Source: JAIQFL01 sp035295745 (lineage in GTDB: Bacteria; Acidobacteriota; Terriglobia; Bryobacterales; Bryobacteraceae). Taken from it: a stretch of DNA of 64,000 bases. Positions within the stretch are counted from its first letter, which is position 1; every line of letters begins with the position of its first letter. The notes below the pieces were generated by a model. That model searched no databases, had not been told where the DNA came from, and saw only the letters and a list, made by a program, of their open reading frames with translations. A program made the translations under genes and the position numbers. Shown in pieces: positions 16,680 to 25,226 of the stretch. Where the stretch lies: NCBI GenBank assembly GCA_035295745.1, contig DATGIL010000052.1, positions 1-64,000 of the forward strand, written 5' to 3'.

Positions 16680-17519
16680 ATGGGCGTCATGACTTTGCGC
16701 CAGGTCGCTCTCACCGGATTTCTGGCGGTTTTGCCAACCCCGGCGCAGCCGCCGACGGACAAGCCAGTCCGGCTGGAATTCGAGGTTGCGTCTCTCAAAC
16801 CGAATCAATCCGGTAACACGGGCTATTCTATTGCTCCGCGTCCTGGTGGAAAACTGCAGGCCAACAACATTAATCTGAAGCGGATGATTGCGGTGGCGTA
16901 CAGCTTGACGGACTTCCAGATTTTCAGCAATCTCAGTTGGCTCGAAACGCAGCGCTACGATATGGATGCCAAGGCATCAGGTCCCGCAGCGCTGCCGGAT
17001 CTACGACTGATGCTCCGGTCGCTACTCGAAGACCGCTTCAAGCTGAAGGTTCACAAGGAGACGCGCGACTTGCCGAGGTACACCTTGGCGCCGGCAAAAG
17101 CAGGAACCCTTGCGGGCGGTCCAGGATTGACGGAGGCTCCCAACGGGGATTGTGCGGCATCCGGCTCCCCACAGGCGGCACTGCCGAACGGCACCCCCTG
17201 CGGCGTCGTGAATCAAGGCCTTGGGCGGATCAATGGCAACCGCGGGCGCATTAGCCAACTGTGCGACCGCCTCACCACGCTGCTGGGAGTCACGGTCGTC
17301 GACGAGTCAGGCTTGAAGGGCATCTACGACATTGCGGTCACCTGGACTCCCGACCCCAGTCTGGAGCGTTTGCCGCCGGGAATGGAGGTCCCCTCCGATG
17401 GCCCTGGCCTCTCGCTGTTCATGGCGCTGCAACAGCAGCTTGGCCTCAAGTTGGTCGGCGGAAAGGGGCCGGTTGAAGTGTTGGTAGTCGATTCCGCCGA
17501 GAAGGCTACCGAGAACTGA
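16680..17519 (+). CDS. TIGR03435 family protein (soil-associated, exported)
   Basis: The product (about 280 aa) matches the TIGR03435 family, which is massively duplicated in Solibacter-like Acidobacteria: signal peptide, then LEFEVASLKPNQSG, a Gly/Arg-rich turn, NINLKRMIAVAYSLTDFQIF, LMLRSLLEDRFKLKVHKETR, YTLAPAKAGT, and a C-terminal half with VVDESGLKGIYDIAVTW and LFMALQQQLGLKLVGGKGP. No catalytic motif is visible and the biochemical role is unknown. I place the start at ATG 16680 (MGVMTLRQ) or 16689; the frame is open upstream to 16401, but that part is not protein-like. It is an orphan, without an adjacent BlaR1-type M56 peptidase gene. Confidence 0.85.
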   Translation: MGVMTLRQVALTGFLAVLPTPAQPPTDKPVRLEFEVASLKPNQSGNTGYSIAPRPGGKLQANNINLKRMIAVAYSLTDFQIFSNLSWLETQRYDMDAKASGPAALPDLRLMLRSLLEDRFKLKVHKETRDLPRYTLAPAKAGTLAGGPGLTEAPNGDCAASGSPQAALPNGTPCGVVNQGLGRINGNRGRISQLCDRLTTLLGVTVVDESGLKGIYDIAVTWTPDPSLERLPPGMEVPSDGPGLSLFMALQQQLGLKLVGGKGPVEVLVVDSAEKATEN

Positions 17520-17744
17520 GCGCCCAGGTGCAGGAATCTCGCCCGGGGATGCATCGTTCGAGAGCCTGTTTTACAAAGGGACCCGGCCTGCGGCCGCGAT
17601 TGAGCAGAGGCCGTCCGAAAAAACGTCGGAAGCCAGATGGGGTTCGCCTGCCTGATGGGGTTCGCCAAAAGGAGAGAGTCCGATGGGCATCGAGGCAGCT
17701 CCTTCGAATTATGTTTGTACACTGGAAGGCAGGAGAACTTCCGC

Positions 17745-18164
17745 GTGAACCCATCCCGTCGTGATCTTGCAGTGATTCTGCCCGCGCTGGCCGCCGCGGC
17801 GCAGGCGCAGGAGAGCAAACTACTGCCTTCGAAAGCCTTCCCGTATGAGTCGCTCCCGGTGAAGGTGAATGGTGAAAACAAATCGCGTGCTGTGCTCAAC
17901 GGGGAAACGCATTCCGGCTACGCCATCGAACTGCACATGACTGAACTTGGGCCGGGCCAGGCGCCGCATCCTCCGCATCGGCACGTTCACGAGGAGCTGA
18001 TGATGCTCCAGAGGGGTACCCTCGAAGCCACGATCAAAGGGGAGAGCATGCGCCTTCCGGCCGGGTCGGTAGTCTACATGGCGTCGAATGACGAGCACGG
18101 CTGGCGCAATCCCGGACCGGAGCCGGCTCAGTACTTTGTGATCGCGTTCGGCAAGGATTCTTGA
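17745..18164 (+). CDS. Tat-exported cupin-domain protein
   Basis: The start is the GTG at 17745, preceded by AGGAGA. The N-terminus SRRDLAVILPALAAAAQAQ is a twin-arginine signal, so the protein is probably exported folded with its metal. A single cupin barrel follows: motif 1 is GQAPHPPHRHVHEELMML with clustered His ligands, and motif 2 includes PAGSVVYMASNDEHGWRNPG. Such small cupins bind Fe, Mn or Ni and may be dioxygenases, isomerases or sensors; the sequence does not say which. Length (139 aa) fits a single-domain cupin. It sits alone, with the antitoxin gene 28 bp downstream. Confidence 0.85.
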   Translation: MNPSRRDLAVILPALAAAAQAQESKLLPSKAFPYESLPVKVNGENKSRAVLNGETHSGYAIELHMTELGPGQAPHPPHRHVHEELMMLQRGTLEATIKGESMRLPAGSVVYMASNDEHGWRNPGPEPAQYFVIAFGKDS

Positions 18165-18192
18165 GCCAGGGTCAACTGCTACATTGGAAGTC

Positions 18193-18426
18193 ATGAGGAA
18201 GGCATCGATCCGGGACCTCCGTGCTCACACCTCGGAGTTGGTGCGAGAGGCCTCGGAGGGCGAGGCCATCGTGATCGAACGGCGCGGCAAACCTGTTGCA
18301 GAATTGCGCCCGTTGAGTCAACCGGGTAAGAAACCTCAATTCCGCGACATGAGCCACATCTGGAATACCTACCCGCAAGTTCCCGGCGACAGCACCGACG
18401 CTATCTCGGAAGATCGAGATCGGTAA
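18193..18426 (+). CDS. Phd/YefM-family antitoxin
   Basis: A 77-aa protein starting at ATG 18193 (MRKASIRDLRAHTSELVREA). It has the Phd/YefM dimerisation and DNA-binding domain (ASIRDLRAH, GEAIVIERRGKPVAELRP) followed by an acidic flexible tail (GDSTDAISEDRDR) that would wrap the toxin. It should neutralise a PIN-type ribonuclease and repress its own operon. The stop codon is immediately followed by the GTG of the PIN frame, the usual antitoxin-toxin order. The antitoxin frame is intact although its toxin is broken. TACATT 7 nt upstream of the ATG may be a promoter -10 box. Confidence 0.88.
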   Translation: MRKASIRDLRAHTSELVREASEGEAIVIERRGKPVAELRPLSQPGKKPQFRDMSHIWNTYPQVPGDSTDAISEDRDR

Positions 18427-18852
18427 GTGTATTTAGACTCTGCTTATATCGCCAAATTCTATCTGAACGAATCGGATTCGTCACGCGTGCGAGCCGTCAT
18501 TGGTTCCGGGACCAACTGATCTCATCTCGGTGGGCACTTGGAGAGGTTACCTGCGCCTTTCATCGTCAACTGCGCCAAGGCCTTTTGGATTCGACTCAAT
18601 ATCTGAACCTGACCCGGTTGTTCCTGGAAGATGTGAGTCTCGGAAATTGGGACCTTCACTCCAGTCGCTAACCACATCCTGGAAAAGATGGTTGCGTTGA
18701 TGCAAACACTTCCGTCGACCACATTTCTTCGCGCTGGCGATGCGCTAAACTTGACCACCGCGATGGAAGTGGGAGAGTCTGAGATCTGGTCGAGCGACCG
18801 GCATCTTCTGAACGCGGCCGGGCATTTTGGACTGACCGGCCGCAGTATTTGA
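18427..18852 (+). pseudogene. VapC-like PIN-domain toxin disrupted by two frameshifts
   Basis: The frame begins with GTG directly after the antitoxin stop and reads VYLDSAYIAKFYLNES with the first PIN aspartate, but stops at TGA 18517-18519. The match continues in another frame from about 18516 as LISSRWALGEVTCAFHRQLR (second acidic residue) to about 18660. It then returns to the first frame as PVANHILEKM, LRAGDALNLTTAMEVGE and WSSDRHLLNAAGHFG, ending at TGA 18850-18852. A one-base loss near 18516 and a one-base gain near 18660 explain both. All four PIN acidic positions remain recognisable, so the damage is recent, or is a sequencing error. If real, the RNase is inactive. Confidence 0.8.
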
Positions 18853-18856
18853 AGTT

Positions 18857-21800
18857 TTACCCCGCGACCGGAGCCTCGGTCAATTTCTCGTGTTTGCTGC
18901 CACGCTTCCAAGACTGCACCCACGCCTGCATCGACGACATGTAGATATAGAACACCGGCGTCAGGTACAACGTCACTAACTGAGAGAATAAGAGACCGCC
19001 GACCACCACCAGGCCGAGCGGTTGCCGCGCTTCGCCACCCGCGCCGTATCCCAGCGCGATGGGCAGTGCGCCCAGCAGCGCCGCCATGGTGGTCATCATG
19101 ATCGGGCGGAAACGGATCAGACAACCTTCATAGATTGCCCGCTCCGGACTCAGCCCATGCTGGCGCTCGGCTTCCAGCGCGAAGTCGATCTGCATGATGG
19201 CGTTCTTCTTCACGATACCGATCAACATGATCAGACCAACGAACGCATAGATGCTCAGATCCAGCTTGAAGATCACCAGCGTAAGGAGCGCGCCGAACCC
19301 GGCCGACGGCAACCCCGAGAGAATCGTGATGGGGTGAATGTAGCTCTCATACAAGATTCCCAGTACAATGTACACCACCAAAATCGCGATGATCAGCAGC
19401 ACCCAGAGGTTGCCCAACGAACTCTGAAACGCTTTCGCGGCGCCCTGGAACTGCGTGCTGATGGTGTCCGGCAACTGAGTCGACGCCAGGTTCTGAATCT
19501 GTTCGACCACTTCTCCGAGCGCGGCCCCCGGCTTGAGATTGAACGAGATCGTCGCCGACGTGAGCTGTCCGTAATGATTGATGGTCTGAGGACCGGTCTG
19601 GGTCACCACCTTCGCCATCGTATCCAGTGGGATCAGCCGGCCATTGGTGTTCTTGAAGTACAACATCGAGAGCGCGCGCGGGTCCCGCTGATACTTCGGT
19701 TCCAACTCCAGCAAAACCTTGTACTCGTTGATCGAACCGTAAATTGTCGATACCCAGCGCGGGCCGTAAGCGTCGTAAAGCGCATTCTCGATGGTGTTCG
19801 CGTTGACGTTCATCGCCGCAGCTTTATCGCGATCGATGGTGACGTCCACTTCCGGTGTGGTAACCGCTACGTCCGTGGTCACATCCTCCACTCCGGGGAG
19901 TTTCTCCACTTCCTTCGCGAGTTTCTCGGTCTGATCGTAGAGTTCCTGCTTGTCGGGCGTCTGCAATGAGAATTGATACAGACTCTTCGTAACCTGGCCG
20001 CCAATCTGGATGGTCGGCGGGTTTTGCAGATAGGACTTGACCCCCGCGTAAGCAGCCAGTTTCGGACGCAATTCCTTGATGATGTCGTTCACGCCTAATT
20101 CGCGCTGCACGCGAGGCTTGAGATGGATCACCAACTGGCCATAATTGGGGCCGCCGAGATTGGACGCCGTCGTCCCGCCCACGCTTGCCATCAGCGAGTC
20201 CACATTGGGATCCTGCGAGACCGTCTGCGCAATCTTCTGCTCGAAGTCCACCATCTGGTAGTACGAAGTTCCCTGCTGTGCTTCGGTGTACACGGTCAAC
20301 TGATCGGTGTCCTGATCCGGAATGAAGCCCTTGGGGATGGTGACGAACATGTACATGGTGGCGCCCAACACCACCACGAAACTGAGCATCATGGCAGGGC
20401 GATGCCGCAAAACCATCTGCAACGTCGAATCGTAAAGGTTGAGCATCCCCTGGAAGAACTTCTCAGTGATGCGATAGAACCAGCCCCTGCTTTCTTCGTG
20501 CGCGGCCCGTAAGAAGCGGCTGCACAGCATGGGAGTCAGCGTCACCGACACAACGCCCGAGATCAGGATCGCGACCGTGATGGTGACGGCGAATTCCTTG
20601 AACAGCCGGCCGAGCACTCCGCCCAGGAAGAGGACCGGAATGAACACCGCCGCCAGCGACAGCGTCATTGAAACGATGGTGAATCCGATTTCCTCAGAAC
20701 CCTTCAACGAAGCGAGCAGCGGCTGCTCGCCATTCTCGATGTGCCGGACGATATTCTCCAGCATCACGATGGCGTCGTCCACCACAAACCCGATCGAGAG
20801 AATCAGGGCCATCATCGACAGGTTGTCGAGGCTGTAGCTCAGCAGGTACATCACGGCGAAGGTGCCTACGATCGAGAATGGCAACGCCAGGCTCGGAATA
20901 ATGGTGGCCGAGACATTCCGCAGGAACAGGAAGATCACCATCACCACCAGTCCCAGCGTCAATACCATGGTGAACTGGACATCGTGGAACGACTCGCGAA
21001 TAGTATCCGAACGGTCATACAGGATGTCCATGTTGACCGAAGGCGGCAACTCCGCCTTGAACAGCGGCAGCAGATTCTTCACGCCGTCGGTGACGTCGAT
21101 CGTGTTCGTGCCGGGCTGCCTCTGGATCGCGAGAATGATGGCGCGGCTATCGCCGTTATGGGTGTAATACCAGGACGCCGTCTTATCGTCTTCCACGCCG
21201 TCGATGATGTTGCCTAATTCCTGCAAACGCACCGGCGACCCGGCGCGATAAGCCACCACCAGCGGCCTATATTGATCGGCGTTCATGAGCTGACCGCTGG
21301 CCTGGAGCGTGAAAGCCCGCTGCGGTCCGATGATCGCACCCGTCGGCAGGTTGACGTTCCAGTTTTTGAGCGCCGTCTCAATCTCGTTGAAGCCCACCTG
21401 TCGCGACGCCATCGAGTGCGGATCCATCTGCACGTGGACCGCGTACTTCTGCGCGCCAAGCACCTGCACCTGAGCCACGCCTGAGATCATCGAGATGCGT
21501 TGCGCGATCCGAGTCTCGGCATATTCGTCGAGCGTCCAGAGCGGCAGGGTCGGCGACGTGAGGGCGATGTACAAAATCGGCTGATCGGCGGGGTTCACCT
21601 TGGTGAAGGTGGGCGGTGTCGGCATGCCCTGCGGCAGCAAACGAGAAGCCTGTGTGATGGCCGCCTGCACGTCCACCGCGGCGCCGTCGAGCTTTCGAGC
21701 GAGGTCGAATTCGAGCGTGATCTGCGTATTGCCGAGCGAGTTCGACGAGGTCATCGAATTCAGTCCGGCGATGCTCGAGAACTGATTCTCGAGCGGAGTG

Positions 21801-21991
21801 GCTACGGCCGAAGCCATGTTCTCAGGACTCGCGCCCGGAAGGCTGGCGGTTACCAGCAGGGTAGGGAAGTCTACGTTGGGCAGATCGCTCACGGCCAGCG
21901 AGCGATAGGCAACACCGCCGAAAAGAGCGATGGCGGCCATCAGCAGACTGGTCGCGATCGGACGCTCGATAAAAGTTTGGGAAATGTTCAT
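18857..21991 (-). CDS. RND efflux permease, MdtC-like (second permease)
   Basis: A 1044-aa inner-membrane proton-driven RND transporter of the HAE-1/MdtBC group. It starts MNISQTFIERPIATSLLMAA, has the two large periplasmic loops between TM1-2 and TM7-8, and the TM4 proton-relay pair in SIGFVVDDAIVMLENI (Asp-Asp about 405). The C-terminal half has the repeated GLPSAGFGALLTL and LIMLIGIVKKNAIMQIDFAL motifs. The 4-bp gap from the first permease indicates one operon. Pairs of non-identical permeases with one adaptor are typical of MdtABC/MuxABC heterotrimers, which export bile salts, novobiocin and similar compounds; the substrate here is unknown. No TolC-type outer-membrane factor is present. 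Confidence 0.92.
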   Translation of the reverse strand: MNISQTFIERPIATSLLMAAIALFGGVAYRSLAVSDLPNVDFPTLLVTASLPGASPENMASAVATPLENQFSSIAGLNSMTSSNSLGNTQITLEFDLARKLDGAAVDVQAAITQASRLLPQGMPTPPTFTKVNPADQPILYIALTSPTLPLWTLDEYAETRIAQRISMISGVAQVQVLGAQKYAVHVQMDPHSMASRQVGFNEIETALKNWNVNLPTGAIIGPQRAFTLQASGQLMNADQYRPLVVAYRAGSPVRLQELGNIIDGVEDDKTASWYYTHNGDSRAIILAIQRQPGTNTIDVTDGVKNLLPLFKAELPPSVNMDILYDRSDTIRESFHDVQFTMVLTLGLVVMVIFLFLRNVSATIIPSLALPFSIVGTFAVMYLLSYSLDNLSMMALILSIGFVVDDAIVMLENIVRHIENGEQPLLASLKGSEEIGFTIVSMTLSLAAVFIPVLFLGGVLGRLFKEFAVTITVAILISGVVSVTLTPMLCSRFLRAAHEESRGWFYRITEKFFQGMLNLYDSTLQMVLRHRPAMMLSFVVVLGATMYMFVTIPKGFIPDQDTDQLTVYTEAQQGTSYYQMVDFEQKIAQTVSQDPNVDSLMASVGGTTASNLGGPNYGQLVIHLKPRVQRELGVNDIIKELRPKLAAYAGVKSYLQNPPTIQIGGQVTKSLYQFSLQTPDKQELYDQTEKLAKEVEKLPGVEDVTTDVAVTTPEVDVTIDRDKAAAMNVNANTIENALYDAYGPRWVSTIYGSINEYKVLLELEPKYQRDPRALSMLYFKNTNGRLIPLDTMAKVVTQTGPQTINHYGQLTSATISFNLKPGAALGEVVEQIQNLASTQLPDTISTQFQGAAKAFQSSLGNLWVLLIIAILVVYIVLGILYESYIHPITILSGLPSAGFGALLTLVIFKLDLSIYAFVGLIMLIGIVKKNAIMQIDFALEAERQHGLSPERAIYEGCLIRFRPIMMTTMAALLGALPIALGYGAGGEARQPLGLVVVGGLLFSQLVTLYLTPVFYIYMSSMQAWVQSWKRGSKHEKLTEAPVAG

Positions 21992-21995
21992 TGCG

Positions 21996-24900
21996 TCAGT
22001 CTCCCGATTGCATCACGGGGGCCGGCGTCAAAACCTTGGGATGTTTGGGGGCGCGCCACGCCTTCCATCGATCTACGATTGCCGCCATATAGGTATAAAC
22101 CACCGGGGTCAGATAAAGAGTCATCAACTGCGAAAATGCCAGGCCGCCGACTACCGCCAGGCCGAGAGGCTTGCGCGCCTCGCCACCAGCGCCCCATCCG
22201 AGGGCGATCGGCAAAGTGCCCAGAAGCGCCGCCATCGTGGTCATCATGATCGGCCGGAACCGAATCAGGCATCCTTCATAGATGGCTTCCGACGGTGTCT
22301 TGTTCTCCTTGCGCTCGGCCTCCAACGCGAAATCGATCTGCATGATCGCGTTCTTCTTCACAATGCCGATGAGCATGATCATTCCGACGAATGAGTAGAT
22401 ACTCAGGTCTACCTTGAACAGAATCAGCGTCAGCAGTGCTCCGAACCCGGCCGAGGGCAGCCCGGAGAGAATCGTCAGCGGGTGCACATAGCTCTCATAC
22501 AGCACGCCCAGCACAATGTAGACCACTGCGACGGCCAGGACCAGCAGGATTCCCATGTTGCGCATCGAGTCCTGAAAAACCTTGGCAGTGCCCTGGAATA
22601 CCGCGGTGATGGTCGCGGGGAGGTTGTCCTTGGCTGCCTGCTGGATGTCGTCGGTCGCCTGGCCCAGCGAGGTCCCAGGCTTCAGCGCAAACGACAGGGT
22701 TACGGAGGGCAACTGGCCGGAGTGCGGAATCGTCTGCGGCCCGGCATTCTCCACCAGCTTGGCGACCGCGTTCAAGGGCACCAGTTGGCCGCTGTCGGAC
22801 TTCAGGTAAATCATTTTGAGGCCGTCCGTGTAGCGCTGATAGGTGGGCAGCATCTCGAGCAACACGCGGTACTGATTGGTAGGAGCGTAGATGGTAGAAG
22901 TGAGCTGCGGGCCGAACGCGTCGTACAAGGTGCTGGCGATGGAATTGTAATTGACGTTGAGTGCCGCTGCACGATCCCGATCGAGCACTACATTCACGCG
23001 CGGGTTCTTGATCTGCAGGTCGGTGGTCACCTCAGCGAGGCCAGGCAGCTTCGCGACGATTTTTTCCAGCTTTTGCGCCTCGGTATAGAGCTGCTCCGTG
23101 TCCGGGCCAAAGAGCGTGAAATCGTAGCTGCTCTTGGACATGCGCCCGCCCACGCGAATCGCCTGCGGAATCGTGAGGTAGGCTTTCAAGCCGGGGAAGT
23201 TCGAGACCTTGGGCCGAAGTCTCGCGACGATGTCGTTGACCGTCGCCACGCGCTGCCGGCGAGGCTTCAAGTTGATCATCACCTGGCCGGTGTTGGACGC
23301 GCCGCCGTATCCGCCGCCACCGCCGCCAGTGCTGATATAGAAGGTCTCGACATCCGGATCCTGCACTACAATCCGCGAGATCTGCTGCATGTACTTCACC
23401 ATCTGGTAATACGACGTGCCCTGCGCGGCTTCCACCTGGATATTGAAGTTGTCGTTGTCGGTATCGGGAATGAAGCCCTTGTTGACGATGTTGTAGAAGT
23501 ACACCGTGACCCCCAGGACCGCCAGGAAACTAGCCATCATGATCGGCCGGTGGCGCAGCACCCAACGCAGACTGCCGTCGTAGATGTGCAGCATCCAGTC
23601 AAAAACCCGCTCCATGGCGCGGTAAAGAAGGCCGTGTTTTTCGGTTTGGTTGTAGCGCAGGAACCGGCTGCACAACATGGGAGTCAGGCTGATCGAAACG
23701 ATACCGGAGATCAGAATGGCGGTGCAGATGGTAACGGCGAACTCGCGGAACAGGCGCCCCAGAATGCCGCCCATGAACAGGATCGGGATGAACACCGCAG
23801 CCAGCGACAAGGTCATGGAGACGATTGTGAAGCTGATCTCCTTCGACCCGTTCAAAGCCGCCACGTACGGCTTCTCCCCGCGTTCAATGTGGCGGACCGT
23901 GTTCTCGAGCATGACAATGGCATCATCCACCACGAACCCGATCGACAGGATGAGCGCCATCATTGAGATGTTGTTCATGCTGAAGTTCAGCAGATACATC
24001 ACCGAGAAGGTGCCCACGATCGAAAACGGCAGCGCCATCGCCGGAATCAGAGTGGCCGAGATGTTTCGCAGGAACAGGAAGATCACCATGATCACGAGTG
24101 CCAGCGTGACCACCATGGTGGTTTGAATATCGTTGAAAGCCTCGCGAATGTTCTTCGAGCGGTCGCCGCGGATGCCCATGTGGACGGTGGGCGGCATCAG
24201 CGCCTGGAAGGAGGGCAGCAGCTTGCGGATGTTATCGATCACCTCGATGGTGTTGGTGCCGGGCTGCCGGATCACTGCCAGGCTTACTCCGCGAGTCCCG
24301 TCGGTTCCATACTCGCCGCCGTAAATCAGCGACATCTGCTTGTCGTCTTCGACGCTGTCGATGACGCGAGCGACCTGGTCCAACCGTACGGCTGCGCCGT
24401 TCTTATAGGTCACGATCAGCGGACGGTAATTGACGGCTCGCATGAGCTGACCGTTGGCTTGCACCTGGTAAGCGGTCTTGTTGCCGTAGAGGGTTCCGGT
24501 GGGGATATTGACGTTCCAGTTCTTGATGGCGCTATCGATCTCATTGAGGCCGATCTGCCGGGAGGCAAGTATGTTGGGGTCCACCTGAATCCGGACCGCG
24601 TATTTTGCCGAACCGAAAACACGCACCTGCGCCACACCGTCCACCATCGAGATGCGTTGCGCCACCATGGTCTCGGCATATTCATCCAGATCGGAGAGCC
24701 TCATGGTGGGAGACGTCAGAAAGATGCTGATGATGGGCTGATCGCCAGGGTTTGCTTTGTGGAACGAGGGCGGCGAGGGCATCCCCGGCGGCAGCAGCGG
24801 CATTGCCTCGGCAATCGCCGTCTCCACATCTACTGTGGCGCCATCGATATCGCGGCTGAGATCAAACTGCAGGGTGACGTTAGACGATCCCTGGCTGCTG

Positions 24901-25148
24901 GTAGAGATCATCGAATCCAGGCCGGCGATGGTGGTGAACTGCCGCTCGAGTGGAGTGGCTACAGCCGACGCCATGGTGTCCGGATTCGCTCCAGGCAAAC
25001 TGGCCGACACCGTGATGGTCGGGTAGTCCACCTGCGGCAAATCGCTGACGGGCAGGGCCCGATACGCAATGACGCCGAAAACCGCGATGCCCAACATGAG
25101 CAGGCTGGTCGCGATGGGTCGCCGGATAAAGCCTTCGGAAACGTTCAT
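21996..25148 (-). CDS. RND efflux permease, MdtB-like (first permease)
   Basis: A 1050-aa RND permease paralogous to its downstream neighbour. It starts MNVSEGFIRRPIATSLLMLG, contains the conserved PVSDLPQVDYPTI segment, ATPLERQFTTIAGLDSM, the TM4 relay SIGFVVDDAIVMLENT (Asp pair about 406), the GRLFREFAVTICTAILISGI stretch and LIGIVKKNAIMQIDFAL. A Gly-rich loop (STGGGGGGYGGASNTG) in the second periplasmic domain is unusual and resembles the Gly-rich tracts in the partner adaptor. The adaptor gene lies 78 bp upstream and the second permease 4 bp downstream. It should form mixed trimers with that permease in the inner membrane. Confidence 0.92.
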   Translation of the reverse strand: MNVSEGFIRRPIATSLLMLGIAVFGVIAYRALPVSDLPQVDYPTITVSASLPGANPDTMASAVATPLERQFTTIAGLDSMISTSSQGSSNVTLQFDLSRDIDGATVDVETAIAEAMPLLPPGMPSPPSFHKANPGDQPIISIFLTSPTMRLSDLDEYAETMVAQRISMVDGVAQVRVFGSAKYAVRIQVDPNILASRQIGLNEIDSAIKNWNVNIPTGTLYGNKTAYQVQANGQLMRAVNYRPLIVTYKNGAAVRLDQVARVIDSVEDDKQMSLIYGGEYGTDGTRGVSLAVIRQPGTNTIEVIDNIRKLLPSFQALMPPTVHMGIRGDRSKNIREAFNDIQTTMVVTLALVIMVIFLFLRNISATLIPAMALPFSIVGTFSVMYLLNFSMNNISMMALILSIGFVVDDAIVMLENTVRHIERGEKPYVAALNGSKEISFTIVSMTLSLAAVFIPILFMGGILGRLFREFAVTICTAILISGIVSISLTPMLCSRFLRYNQTEKHGLLYRAMERVFDWMLHIYDGSLRWVLRHRPIMMASFLAVLGVTVYFYNIVNKGFIPDTDNDNFNIQVEAAQGTSYYQMVKYMQQISRIVVQDPDVETFYISTGGGGGGYGGASNTGQVMINLKPRRQRVATVNDIVARLRPKVSNFPGLKAYLTIPQAIRVGGRMSKSSYDFTLFGPDTEQLYTEAQKLEKIVAKLPGLAEVTTDLQIKNPRVNVVLDRDRAAALNVNYNSIASTLYDAFGPQLTSTIYAPTNQYRVLLEMLPTYQRYTDGLKMIYLKSDSGQLVPLNAVAKLVENAGPQTIPHSGQLPSVTLSFALKPGTSLGQATDDIQQAAKDNLPATITAVFQGTAKVFQDSMRNMGILLVLAVAVVYIVLGVLYESYVHPLTILSGLPSAGFGALLTLILFKVDLSIYSFVGMIMLIGIVKKNAIMQIDFALEAERKENKTPSEAIYEGCLIRFRPIMMTTMAALLGTLPIALGWGAGGEARKPLGLAVVGGLAFSQLMTLYLTPVVYTYMAAIVDRWKAWRAPKHPKVLTPAPVMQSGD

Positions 25149-25226
25149 ACCGAGCCCCTCCGCCCTATACGCAGATACTTTTCTGGTTGGTTGAGATCGC
25201 TGATCGGGCGAACTGCAGACATGCGA

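Noticed and set aside
17636..17666. 13-bp direct repeat GATGGGGTTCGCC before the cupin gene
   Set aside because: Two copies 18 bp apart without other structure; too little to call a regulatory site.
22482..23966. 494-codon plus-strand frame inside the first RND permease
   Set aside because: Antisense shadow of a clear RND gene with no start signal or domain.
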